Shown: one piece after another, positions 27,551-35,555 of the stretch
How the letters are laid out: each line of letters begins with the position of its first letter
Numbering within the stretch: the stretch's first letter is position 1
NCBI GenBank assembly: GCA_041392845.1
Contig: JAWKLG010000017.1
Coordinates: 62,001-126,000 of the forward strand
Reading direction: 5' to 3'
DNA length: 64,000 bases
Source of the DNA: JAGQWW01 sp041392845
GTDB lineage: Bacteria > Bacteroidota > Bacteroidia > Chitinophagales > Saprospiraceae
Position numbers and translations under genes: made by a program
The notes under the pieces: generated by a model
Database searches by the model: none
Told to the model about the DNA's origin: nothing
Seen by the model: the letters and a program-made list of their open reading frames with translations, nothing else

Positions 27551-28399
27551 TTAAAAGTTAAAACCTACAGAAAACTGCCATCCGTTATTGGTATCCTTGT
27601 CCTTTCTTAAAACCTGCTCGCCATTTTCAAGGGTTATTACTGAATAGTCATTTTTATTGTTGGTTACATCTATCAAACCATAATTGTATCGGGCGCCCAG
27701 GTACAATCCTTTATTCAAATAAAAAGAAATACCTGCCATGGCTCCAAGGTCAAAGAAGTTGAAATAGGATCCATCTTTTTCTTTTTGATAATAATAGGCT
27801 CCGGCAGAAGAAGGTACATCTACCAGGTTCCCGGTATTTTTGTTTTCAACTCTAATTGGATTGCTGAAATCAGCTTCACCCACCTCATCACCATAATAGT
27901 TATAATCCAATTCCTGAGTATAAGTTGCCAGTCTGTCTGAAGTAAAAGTAAGTTCTCCCGTTCCGCTGGAATACACCAGAAACCCAGGAACCACACCTAC
28001 TGACAATTCCAGCCAGGACGTAGCTCTTGCAAACACCATAATGGGCACATCGATGTAGGAACTACTGATATTGACGCTCATATCTCTATTGCCGGTAAAA
28101 GTCAAAGGACGCTGATTTTGATCCTCCAAAAAAACATAGGATGGACCGTTGTAAGCATATTTTACACCTTTCTGATTGTAAAGAAGCTCTGCTCTAACTC
28201 CCCATATATCCGTAAACCAGGTTCCGAATCCAAATCCGATATGGAAGCCTGAATTTAGGTCAAAACTTTCTCCCTCTTCCAAAGGTCCATCCATTGCATA
28301 ACGATTGATACCGGCTCTGAAGCCATAGGAGAGGTCTTGAGCAAAGCTTGAAAAAGCTGCTGAAATTCCAATTACCAAAACCAAAAACCACTTTTTCAT
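27551..28399 (-). CDS. Outer-membrane beta-barrel protein (PorT-like)
   Basis: 282 residues. A signal peptide (WFLVLVIGISAAFSSFAQ) is followed by alternating amphipathic strands typical of the Bacteroidota outer-membrane beta-barrel family, for example LSYGFRAGINRYAMDG, WGVRAELLYNQKGVKYAY and LYLGARYNYGLIDVTNN, ending in the aromatic WQFSVGFNF, a BAM-recognised C-terminus. The long loop near residues 150-200 is not conserved. Function unknown. It lies 92 bases from the GH3 gene on the same strand. Confidence 0.85.
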   Translation of the reverse strand: MKKWFLVLVIGISAAFSSFAQDLSYGFRAGINRYAMDGPLEEGESFDLNSGFHIGFGFGTWFTDIWGVRAELLYNQKGVKYAYNGPSYVFLEDQNQRPLTFTGNRDMSVNISSSYIDVPIMVFARATSWLELSVGVVPGFLVYSSGTGELTFTSDRLATYTQELDYNYYGDEVGEADFSNPIRVENKNTGNLVDVPSSAGAYYYQKEKDGSYFNFFDLGAMAGISFYLNKGLYLGARYNYGLIDVTNNKNDYSVITLENGEQVLRKDKDTNNGWQFSVGFNF

Positions 28400-28543
28400 A
28401 TTTGAAATTTAGGAATTACGAAATTGAGGGCGAAAAATACAAACTTTACGTTTGTAAACCCCTATTCAAATAATAGCTGTTTATTTTTGATGCCAATCAA
28501 TGGACAATTATAAAGTATAAGTAGTTGGAAACGATTTTTTAAA

Positions 28544-29377
28544 ATGGTCTGGATCATCGGAATTTTGATAAGTGGCTTGCTTTTGTGGGCTTTGGGAATG
28601 CTTTTTACAGGCATTCTTCAAGACCATTTTATCTTTTTACCCAAAAAGCTGAACGATGATTTCCAATTCAACTTTACCAGTCCTTTTGAATCGTTTTTAT
28701 TAAAAACCGAAAACAATGGGAAAGTTTCCGGTTTGTGGTTTAGAGAAGAAAAAAATCTTTCTAAAAAAGGTCTCATTTTATATTCTCATGGAAATAAGGA
28801 TAACCTAAAACGCTGGGGGCACTATCATTTTTATTTTAAAAAAGCGGGATTTGATTTCATGGTTTATGACTACAGAGGATTTGGAAAAAGTAAAGGTCCA
28901 AGGAATGAAATCAACCTTTATAAAGATGCTCTTGAGGTTTACAATTATGCGAAACGCTATTATCCTGAACAAAAAATAATAGTTTACGGACGTTCCATGG
29001 GCAGCACTTTTGCCTGCAAAATGGCTGCAGAAAACCATCCGGCCGGATTAATTTTGGAAACTCCTTTTTCGGGTATGAAAGACTTGTTTTACTCTTATTT
29101 TCCTTTCTTTCCAAAAATCTTCCTTTTCAAATACGATTTTGATAATAAAACCCTGCTACAACATGTCAATTGCCCTGTTCTAATCTTCCAGGGTACCCGA
29201 GACCGGATTGTTCCCATGCGATCTGCAATCCAATTAAAACCTTTTTTAAAACAAGGTGATAGATTTGTCGTATTAGAAAATGGAAATCATCACAACCTGA
29301 TGCATTTTGAAAACTATGGGACTGAAATAGATTCTTTTTTTAAAAAAATAACACAAGCAGGAGAAGCAATTCCCTAG
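28544..29377 (+). CDS. Membrane-anchored alpha/beta hydrolase
   Basis: 277 residues. An N-terminal membrane segment (IIGILISGLLLWALGMLF) is followed by an alpha/beta hydrolase fold. The nucleophile elbow is YGRSMGST (Ser in GxSxG), the oxyanion region is LYSHGNKDN, the acid Asp lies in FQGTRDRIVP and the His in NGNHHNL. It is of the ABHD13/17-like or BAAT-like serine hydrolase type; the substrate may be an ester or thioester lipid. It is separated from yicC by 87 bases. Confidence 0.87.
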   Translation: MVWIIGILISGLLLWALGMLFTGILQDHFIFLPKKLNDDFQFNFTSPFESFLLKTENNGKVSGLWFREEKNLSKKGLILYSHGNKDNLKRWGHYHFYFKKAGFDFMVYDYRGFGKSKGPRNEINLYKDALEVYNYAKRYYPEQKIIVYGRSMGSTFACKMAAENHPAGLILETPFSGMKDLFYSYFPFFPKIFLFKYDFDNKTLLQHVNCPVLIFQGTRDRIVPMRSAIQLKPFLKQGDRFVVLENGNHHNLMHFENYGTEIDSFFKKITQAGEAIP

Positions 29378-29434
29378 GCTTGCAAATATTTGTTCAATCC
29401 TGTAATTCTAAGTATCCAAAGCCATTCGGATTTA

Positions 29435-29442
29435 TATCTTTG
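29435..29442 (+). promoter_or_regulatory. Possible -7 element for yicC-gmk
   Basis: TATCTTTG, a perfect match to the Bacteroidota -7 box TAnnTTTG, lies 22 bases before the yicC ATG. I could not find a TTTG -33 box at the expected distance, so this is tentative. Confidence 0.4.
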
Positions 29443-29464
29443 CGGCTTACAAAATTTTTCCTCT

Positions 29465-30343
29465 ATGCTCCTTTCCATGACAGGCTACGGCCGTGCTACC
29501 GGCAACTACGGTGAAAAAACCATTACCGTAGAAATTCGGTCGTTGAATAGCAAGTTTATGGACTTGCGTCTGAAAATACCCCAAAACTACAAGGACAGGG
29601 AAACTGATCTGCGCAAGATCATCACTGATAAACTTGAAAGGGGAAAAATCGACATGCTGATTGAAACTTCATCTGCAACAGGCGATGAGGAATTTGCACT
29701 CAACGTTCCTTTGTTTAAAACCTATTATAGGGAGCTCAATAAACTAAGTGATGAATTGGGAATGGACAAAGAAGGCATCCTACCTTCCATCATGCGCCTT
29801 CCAAATATTGTTGCTCCGGCTGACCGCAACCTCAATGAGGAGGAATGGAAAACACTTGAAAAAATTCTTTTGGAAGCCATTCAAAAAATTATTGACTTCA
29901 GAGGAGATGAAGGCCAGGTAATGGCAGCGGAATTGAGCAACAGGGTAAGCTCTATCGTTGAAAAACTTACTGCAGTTCCTCCATTTGAAGAAGAACGTAT
30001 GGTAAAATTGCGCCAGCGACTTTGGCAAAATCTGGAAGACTATGTTGGCAGAGACAATATCGATGAAAATAGGTTTGAGCAAGAATTGATGTTCTATTTA
30101 GAAAAAATGGACATCACTGAAGAAAAGGTCCGCCTCGAACAACATTGTCAATATTTCCTAAGTGAATTAAAGACTCCAAAAGTTTCTCAAAAAGGTCGGA
30201 AGCTAAGTTTTATCAGTCAGGAAATGGGACGTGAAATCAACACCCTTGGAGCAAAAGCGTATTCTTCTGACATTCAGAAAATCGTAGTTGAGATGAAAGA
30301 TGAGCTGGAGAAAATCAAGGAACAAATAGCCAACATCGTTTAA
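29465..30343 (+). CDS. yicC: YicC/YloC family endoribonuclease
   Basis: 292 residues starting MLLSMTGYGRATG, the hallmark N-terminus. The next block VEIRSLNSKFMDLRLKIP and the C-terminal ETNTLGAKAYS-type region (REINTLGAKAYSSDIQ) are classic. YicC proteins are endoribonucleases involved in RNA turnover. A longer frame begins at 29390, but its first 25 residues are not conserved. gmk starts 20 bases downstream; yicC-gmk linkage is widely conserved. Confidence 0.95.
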   Translation: MLLSMTGYGRATGNYGEKTITVEIRSLNSKFMDLRLKIPQNYKDRETDLRKIITDKLERGKIDMLIETSSATGDEEFALNVPLFKTYYRELNKLSDELGMDKEGILPSIMRLPNIVAPADRNLNEEEWKTLEKILLEAIQKIIDFRGDEGQVMAAELSNRVSSIVEKLTAVPPFEEERMVKLRQRLWQNLEDYVGRDNIDENRFEQELMFYLEKMDITEEKVRLEQHCQYFLSELKTPKVSQKGRKLSFISQEMGREINTLGAKAYSSDIQKIVVEMKDELEKIKEQIANIV

Positions 30344-30363
30344 AAAAATCTTGTTTTTAAATC

Positions 30364-30981
30364 ATGGATCAGTTAGCAGAAAGTAATGGCATACTGCAAA
30401 GGACAGGAAAACTAATCATTTTCACGGCTCCTTCGGGTGCAGGGAAGACAACCATCGTACGCCATCTGCTGAAATGTTATCCCAATCTGGCCTTTTCAGT
30501 TTCTGCTACCAGCAGGGAAAGACGTCCGAATGAAAAAGAAGGTGTGGATTATTATTTTTTAAGCATAGAGGAATTCAAGAAAAAAATAAAAGAAGAAGCC
30601 TTCATCGAATGGGAAGAAGTGTACGACAATCAATTTTACGGAACCTTAAAATCTGAAGTCGACCGACTTTTGGAGGAAGGTAAAAACGTAATTTTTGATA
30701 TCGATGTAGAAGGCGCTACCAATCTGAAAAAGCGATATAAAGACCATGCCCTTGCCATTTTTGTAAAACCTCCTTCAGAATTTACGTTGCTTGAGCGTTT
30801 GCAAAACAGAAAAACTGAGACCAGGGAAAGTCTGCGAAAAAGGATAGAAAAAGCCAAAAGAGAACTCGCTTACCAAAGCAGATTCGACCAAATTCTGGTA
30901 AATGATGTTCTGGAAGAAACTTTTTCCAAAGCAGAAGCTATGGTGGAGACATTCACCGGTGTTAAAAAGGGGGAAGAATAG
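30364..30981 (+). CDS. gmk: Guanylate kinase
   Basis: 205 residues. It phosphorylates GMP to GDP with ATP. The P-loop is FTAPSGAGKTTIVRHLL, the GMP-binding region is SATSRERRPNEKEGVDYYF, and the lid block is RLQNRKTETRESLRKRIEKA. The length is normal for the family. It follows yicC by 20 bases, as in many bacteria, and ends 43 bases before the apaG start. Confidence 0.96.
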   Translation: MDQLAESNGILQRTGKLIIFTAPSGAGKTTIVRHLLKCYPNLAFSVSATSRERRPNEKEGVDYYFLSIEEFKKKIKEEAFIEWEEVYDNQFYGTLKSEVDRLLEEGKNVIFDIDVEGATNLKKRYKDHALAIFVKPPSEFTLLERLQNRKTETRESLRKRIEKAKRELAYQSRFDQILVNDVLEETFSKAEAMVETFTGVKKGEE

Positions 30982-31024
30982 TTTTTTTGATTATTTTGGT
31001 CGTGGAAAAAGAAAGAGCGCATTT

Positions 31025-31411
31025 ATGGCAACACAAACTACCCATGGAATAAAAATCAGTATTTTCCCGAAATACGAAAAAGACTATTCCGACAAGGCGA
31101 AAGAACAAAGCATATTTTCATATCGTGTACTGATAGAAAATAACTCCACCATGACCGTGCAGTTACTCCGCCGTACCTGGCACATTTTTGATTCTTACAA
31201 TGAAAAAAGGACTGTAGAAGGTGAAGGGGTAATTGGGGAACAGCCCATTTTACAACCAGGCCAAATCTATGAATATGCTTCCTGGTGTCCTTTGATGTCA
31301 GATTTGGGTTCGATGACAGGCTCTTACCTTATGATGGAACTGGAATCCGGAAAACAATTCAATGTAGATATTCCCGAATTCCAGTTGATGGCCGATTTCA
31401 GGCAGAATTAA
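31025..31411 (+). CDS. apaG: ApaG domain protein
   Basis: 128 residues, a fibronectin-III-like ApaG fold. Conserved blocks are FSYRVLIENNSTMTVQLLRRTW, QPILQPGQIYEYASWCPL and MTGSYLMMEL. The biochemical role is unclear; ApaG has been linked to metal efflux and to Ap4A metabolism. A longer frame begins at 30902 inside gmk, but the ATG at 31025 gives MATQTTHGIKISIFP, the expected start. Its stop codon overlaps that of the converging ridA-like gene. Confidence 0.9.
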   Translation: MATQTTHGIKISIFPKYEKDYSDKAKEQSIFSYRVLIENNSTMTVQLLRRTWHIFDSYNEKRTVEGEGVIGEQPILQPGQIYEYASWCPLMSDLGSMTGSYLMMELESGKQFNVDIPEFQLMADFRQN

Positions 31412-31827
31412 TCTTTAATAAAGGCAATACATTTCAACTCTATAGCTATAGGTGTTGGCAAAGAATCAATACCAACTGTGGTGCGACAAGGCTGATTGTC
31501 CTTAAAATACTCCGCATACACCTTATTATAAGTTTGAAAATCCCTTTTCATATCTGTTAAAAAGGTAGTAACATCTACCAGATCTTCCCATTTAGCACCC
31601 GAAGCTTCCAGCACTTTTTGTACATTCTGAAATACTGAATGACATTGTGCTTCAAAATCGAAAGTGGCATAATTTCCTCCCTTGGTAAGACTTAGGCCGG
31701 GTACGGAATCATCTTTCGGATCTCTGGGGCCAATTCCGGATAAAAAAAGCAAATTACCTACCTTACGTGCATGTGGATACAAACCTACTGGTTTGGGTGC
31801 TTCTGAAGCATTTATTTTTTCAGACAT
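31408..31827 (-). CDS. RidA family enamine/imine deaminase
   Basis: 139 residues of the YjgF/YER057c/UK114 fold. RidA enzymes hydrolyse reactive imines and enamines made by PLP enzymes. Visible: PVGLYPHARKVGNLLFLSG, the GGNYATFDFEAQ block, VDVTTFLTDM, and the substrate Arg in QPCRTTVGID with IAIELKCIAF at the C-terminus. The insertion after LSGIGPRDPKDDS is seen in the 2-aminomuconate deaminase-like branch. The stop overlaps the apaG stop in antiparallel. Confidence 0.9.
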   Translation of the reverse strand: MSEKINASEAPKPVGLYPHARKVGNLLFLSGIGPRDPKDDSVPGLSLTKGGNYATFDFEAQCHSVFQNVQKVLEASGAKWEDLVDVTTFLTDMKRDFQTYNKVYAEYFKDNQPCRTTVGIDSLPTPIAIELKCIAFIKD

Positions 31828-31931
31828 ATTGGTTTATTTTCAAAAATGTAAATTGAGGACCAAATTTCAATGTTCCCTTGTAAAAGCAAACGGGAAGCAG
31901 CAAATTTGTTTTTTAAAATATAATAAGTGTA

Positions 31932-33785
31932 ATGCGCGAAACTAAATTTATTGAGCAAAATAAAGAAAAGTGGAAAGAACTAGAGCAACTTTCTGAAAAA
32001 GGCACTACGAATCCGGACAAGCTCAATGAACTATTTGTGCAGATTACTGATGACCTATCCTACTCCAGGACTTTTTATAAAAATCGCTCGGTAAGGGTTT
32101 ATCTGAATGGCCTGGCCCAAAAAGTCTTTAATAACTTATACCAAAACAGAAAAACAGAAAAGAGGAAGCTCCTTAGATTTTGGACCGACGACCTGCCAAG
32201 ATTGGTATATGAATCCAGGAAAGAATTCAGACTGGCTTTTGGAATATTTATTTTGGCAATGTTAATCGGTGCTTTGTCCAGTGCTATGGATCCTGATTTT
32301 GTAAGACAAATCCTTGGCAATAGTTATGTAGACATGACCTTGCAAAACATTGCAAATGGCGACCCTATGGCTGTGTACAAAGGCGATAAGGAATTTGGAA
32401 TGACCCTGGGAATCGGAGCCAACAATCTCTTTGTAGCTTTCATTACCTTTTCTACCGGTATATTATATGGTGTAGGAACGATCCTGGCATTAATTCGAAA
32501 TGGTATAATGGTGGGTGCTTTTCAATACTTTTTTGTAGAAAAGGAACTCTTCTGGGATTCATTTCTGACTATTTGGATGCACGGAGCTATTGAAATTTCA
32601 AGTATAGTGATAGCCGGAGCTGCAGGGCTCACTATGGGTAGAGGACTGGTTTTTCCGGGTACTTTTTCGAGGACTAAATCATTTAGCCTTTCGGCCAAAA
32701 GAGGCTTGACCATTATGTTGGGCATTACGCCGCTTATTATATTGGCAGCTATAATTGAAGGATATCTGACAAGGCATACAGAATTACCTGATGCTTTAAG
32801 GCTTATCTTCATTTTGTTGTGTTTTGCCTTTGTGATTGGATACTTTGTTATTTATCCGGTTTACAAAGCCAGGAAGGGATTTTTGGAAGAACCCGATTCA
32901 GAAAATATCAGTCCTGATAGAATGACTGAAATCCAATTCGATGCTTTGAAATCTGTGGGCCAGATTTTTTCTGAGAGTTTCGTTCTTTTTAAAGTTTTTT
33001 ATAAACAAATTCTTGGCTTTTCTTTGGTTACAACGGCATTTTGGTGTTTGTTATACTTTAGTTTTGCACCACCGTTATTGCTGGAATCTTTACCTGATTT
33101 TGGAATTTTTGATTTCACAGGACCTATTTTTTATTATTTCGAAAGCAGAGGGTTCCCTTATGTAATATTGATCAACGGGCTCTGCTTTGGAATTACCGCT
33201 TATGGTGTGAATTACCTGGTTGCAAAAAAATCCGGCAGCACTGAAATAGGAGCTTTCAGCATAATGGGCACTTTGAAGAGTATAATTGGAGCCACCGCAC
33301 TTTCAGCAATTTTGGCTGCTCCAAGCGGATTAACCTTTTTATTAATGGTAAGTATTTTTCCCATTTTGCTGGTATGGATGTATACCATGGTTCATGAAAA
33401 TCTCAATTTATACAATAGTTTTTCCAGAAGCCTCGGTATAGTAAGTGGTGGATTTTGGCGCATGATGGGCGTTTATGCTACTATTTTATTGATCACGGTT
33501 TTTTCATTTAGCCTGGCCAATTCGCAATTGATAGGCATGTTGGTCAATTTTATTTCCATCAACTTTCAATTAGAGGGATCCAATGCCCTAAGATTTACTG
33601 TTTTGCTTTTCAGTTTTTTTAGCATTTGGATGTTGCAAATGATTTTTGCCTTATTAATGCTGGGAATAGGCATTTTGTACCATACACTATTAGAGATAAA
33701 AGATGCCAACCTTTTAAAAAGAGCTATTTCTCAAGTAGGAACTAAGAGTACCCTAAAGGGAATTGAATGGGAAGGTAAACTTTAA
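31932..33785 (+). CDS. Stage II sporulation protein M family membrane protein with C-terminal extension
   Basis: 617 residues. The first 310 or so are a SpoIIM-like unit: a soluble N-terminus (MRETKFIEQNKEKWKELEQL), the PRLVYESRKEFRLAFGIF entry and membrane segments with NGIMVGAFQYFFVEK and WMHGAIEISSIVIAGAAG. Bacteroidota SpoIIM proteins of about 320-330 residues normally stop there. Here about 290 more residues with six or so membrane segments follow after a charged linker near residue 335. It may be a natural fusion to a second membrane domain. Function unknown. The last 4 bases overlap the converging DUF4286 gene. Confidence 0.82.
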   Translation: MRETKFIEQNKEKWKELEQLSEKGTTNPDKLNELFVQITDDLSYSRTFYKNRSVRVYLNGLAQKVFNNLYQNRKTEKRKLLRFWTDDLPRLVYESRKEFRLAFGIFILAMLIGALSSAMDPDFVRQILGNSYVDMTLQNIANGDPMAVYKGDKEFGMTLGIGANNLFVAFITFSTGILYGVGTILALIRNGIMVGAFQYFFVEKELFWDSFLTIWMHGAIEISSIVIAGAAGLTMGRGLVFPGTFSRTKSFSLSAKRGLTIMLGITPLIILAAIIEGYLTRHTELPDALRLIFILLCFAFVIGYFVIYPVYKARKGFLEEPDSENISPDRMTEIQFDALKSVGQIFSESFVLFKVFYKQILGFSLVTTAFWCLLYFSFAPPLLLESLPDFGIFDFTGPIFYYFESRGFPYVILINGLCFGITAYGVNYLVAKKSGSTEIGAFSIMGTLKSIIGATALSAILAAPSGLTFLLMVSIFPILLVWMYTMVHENLNLYNSFSRSLGIVSGGFWRMMGVYATILLITVFSFSLANSQLIGMLVNFISINFQLEGSNALRFTVLLFSFFSIWMLQMIFALLMLGIGILYHTLLEIKDANLLKRAISQVGTKSTLKGIEWEGKL

Positions 33786-34087
33786 ACAACCTCCATCAAA
33801 GTACGGAAGGCCATGTATTTATTTTGATACCTGTCTGAATGATCCTTTTGTAGAGCTTTGGCGTGATTTTCCTGATAGGTTTGAAAATCCTCCATGTTTT
33901 TGCAATAGTATTGGATGGCGTAAGTATCACCATCTTCTTCCTCATGCAAAATTTTACAAATCTTATGTTCAAGGAACAAACCTGTAGCCAAAACATCAGG
34001 TATGTGAACCTCCTTCATCCATTGTAACCAATCCTGACTTATATCTTTAGTGACTTTGACTGTGACGTTGTAAAGAATCTGACCCAT
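33782..34087 (-). CDS. DUF4286 family protein
   Basis: 101 residues resembling the DUF4286 family: MGQILYNVTVKVTKDISQDW, a HIPDVLATGLFLEHKICK block and a helical YCKNMEDFQTYQENHAKAL. It has the ferredoxin-like beta-alpha-beta pattern of dimeric alpha-beta barrel proteins. No catalytic motif is seen and function is unknown. Its stop overlaps that of the SpoIIM-like gene, and it lies 12 bases after the XRE regulator gene on the same strand. Confidence 0.8.
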   Translation of the reverse strand: MGQILYNVTVKVTKDISQDWLQWMKEVHIPDVLATGLFLEHKICKILHEEEDGDTYAIQYYCKNMEDFQTYQENHAKALQKDHSDRYQNKYMAFRTLMEVV

Positions 34088-34099
34088 TTGTAAAAAATA

Positions 34100-34633
34100 T
34101 TAGCAATTGCTGTTTTGTTTCAATCTGCACTCAACAAAGCCCAACAGGTCTTTGTGGTTTTCCAGCAATTTGATTGCTACTTCGTACATCTCTTCAAATT
34201 TGTGTGCAAAGGCTTGTAATTCGCGGGGCGCATCACTTTCCAGTGATTTAATTTTGAATTGATGGCAGGTATGAAGGCCTGTCATCACGGCTTCGATTTC
34301 CTGAGTTATTTTACTTTGATGTTCGATAACAGCTTTGTCTTTAGCATTTCTCTGCTGGAAAACGGTTGCTGCAAGTTCGTAATTGGTTTCTTCTTTTAAA
34401 TCCCTCAAAACAAGATCTACGATAGAAACACCGTAAACATGAGCTATTTTTAAAAGGCTGCAGATTTTCGGTTCTGCAGTTCCATTTTCATAGGAGGCAA
34501 TATTCCCTCTATTTAATCCGACTTTATTAGCAAGATCCTCCTGGCTAAAGTTCATCCTTTTTCTAATGGCTCGTAGGTTCCCTGCCAAGTGGAGGGTGGT
34601 AAAACCATTAACGTATTCCTGCTGCTCAATCAT
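34100..34633 (-). CDS. XRE-type helix-turn-helix regulator
   Basis: 177 residues. The HTH_3 domain is at about residues 18-72 (LRAIRKRMNFSQEDLANKVG, then LNRGNIASYENGTAEPK). A long helical, probably dimerising region follows, ending NSNC. A longer frame runs up to 34717, but its extra 28 residues are encoded across two operator-like palindromes, so the ATG at 34633 is preferred. It probably represses itself through those sites and may control DUF4286, which follows 12 bases downstream. Confidence 0.88.
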   Translation of the reverse strand: MIEQQEYVNGFTTLHLAGNLRAIRKRMNFSQEDLANKVGLNRGNIASYENGTAEPKICSLLKIAHVYGVSIVDLVLRDLKEETNYELAATVFQQRNAKDKAVIEHQSKITQEIEAVMTGLHTCHQFKIKSLESDAPRELQAFAHKFEEMYEVAIKLLENHKDLLGFVECRLKQNSNC

Positions 34634-34646
34634 GGGTACATTAAAA

Positions 34647-34678
34647 TTATTCGATAAAAACGGGGGATTATTCGATAA
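34647..34678. promoter_or_regulatory. Paired operator-like palindromes upstream of the XRE gene
   Basis: Two identical 11-bp sites, TTATTCGATAA (34647-34657 and 34668-34678), each a TTAT/ATAA inverted repeat. They are spaced exactly 21 bp apart start to start, about two helical turns. The nearer one begins 14 bases before the ATG. This fits autoregulation by the HTH protein. Confidence 0.65.
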
Positions 34679-34795
34679 AGTTACGCCTTTTGACAAAATC
34701 AATAACATCTTTAACAACTGAATGGTTTAGACCTTTTTAATTTGAGTTAAAATTTTATTAAATGAGTCAAAAATCAGTCTAAATAGTAAATAGAA

Positions 34796-34827
34796 TTTGC
34801 AAAAAGGGCTAACATTTTATACTTTTG
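34796..34827 (+). promoter_or_regulatory. Bacteroidota-type promoter of the sigma factor gene
   Basis: TTTG at 34796-34799 and TACTTTTG at 34820-34827 with a 20-base spacer match the -33/-7 consensus. The start codon is 49 bases further on. Confidence 0.6.
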
Positions 34828-34876
34828 TAGTAGATTTTGTAAAAAATATTTACATCACCATATAAAGCCTTCAAAA

Positions 34877-35389
34877 ATGTTACCCATAATCCAACAACAG
34901 CTGGAAGATATTACTTCATCCCTAAGAGCCTTCGCCATGAGCTTGACAGGCAACGAGGTTGATGCAGAAGATCTTTATCAGGATACAGCATACCGTATTC
35001 TGGCCAATACAGACAAATACGAGCAGGGTACTAATTTTAAAGCCTGGGCGGTGACCATTATGCGAAACATCTTTATTAATAATTACAGAAAGAAAGTTCG
35101 CAGAAATACAATCTTAGACCAGACTCCTAATAATTACTACATCAACTCAGGAGATGTTTCAGTCGAAAATGGCGGTGACACCCTGATTGCTTACAAAGAT
35201 TTGCTAAGAATGGTAAGTAAACTACCGGAAGACTTCAAACGTCCTTTCTGGATGGCTTACAAAGGATTCAAATACGATGAAATTGCCGAGCAGCTTGAAG
35301 CTCCATTAGGTACCATTAAAAGTAGAATCTTCTTTGCTCGTAAGAAATTGATGAAAATGTATGAAGATTCAAATATGTTGAGAGCATAG
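34877..35389 (+). CDS. RNA polymerase sigma factor (ECF-type)
   Basis: 170 residues. Sigma region 2 is ITSSLRAFAMSLTGNEVDAED, then LYQDTAYRILANTDKYEQG and FKAWAVTIMRNIFINNYRKK. Region 4 contains LPEDFKRPFWMAYKGFKYDE and PLGTIKSRIFFARKKLMK. No anti-sigma gene is adjacent, as is common for this class in Bacteroidota. It has its own promoter and terminator, so it is a single transcript. It is divergent from the XRE regulator, and the paired operators lie between them. Confidence 0.93.
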   Translation: MLPIIQQQLEDITSSLRAFAMSLTGNEVDAEDLYQDTAYRILANTDKYEQGTNFKAWAVTIMRNIFINNYRKKVRRNTILDQTPNNYYINSGDVSVENGGDTLIAYKDLLRMVSKLPEDFKRPFWMAYKGFKYDEIAEQLEAPLGTIKSRIFFARKKLMKMYEDSNMLRA

Positions 35390-35429
35390 ATTTTTAGGTT
35401 AAAGTTATTCTTGAATTAATTCCCCCTTT

Positions 35430-35459
35430 ACGCCCCGAAAGCACTTTCTTTCGGGGCGT
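35430..35459 (+). terminator. Intrinsic terminator after the sigma factor
   Basis: A perfect 12-bp stem (35430-35441 with 35448-35459, core CGCCCCGAAAG) with a 6-base loop, followed by T's. Confidence 0.9.
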
Positions 35460-35555
35460 TTTAATTTAAAACCACCTTAGAGAGATTAGAATTTAATTAG
35501 AAGCATTAATTTTAGAAAACTTAAGGACCGTTTTGGAATTTATGTTGAAAACTCG

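Noticed and set aside
34634..34717. 28-residue N-terminal extension of the XRE regulator
   Set aside because: It would translate straight across two perfect palindromes and does not look like protein; the start at 34633 is better.
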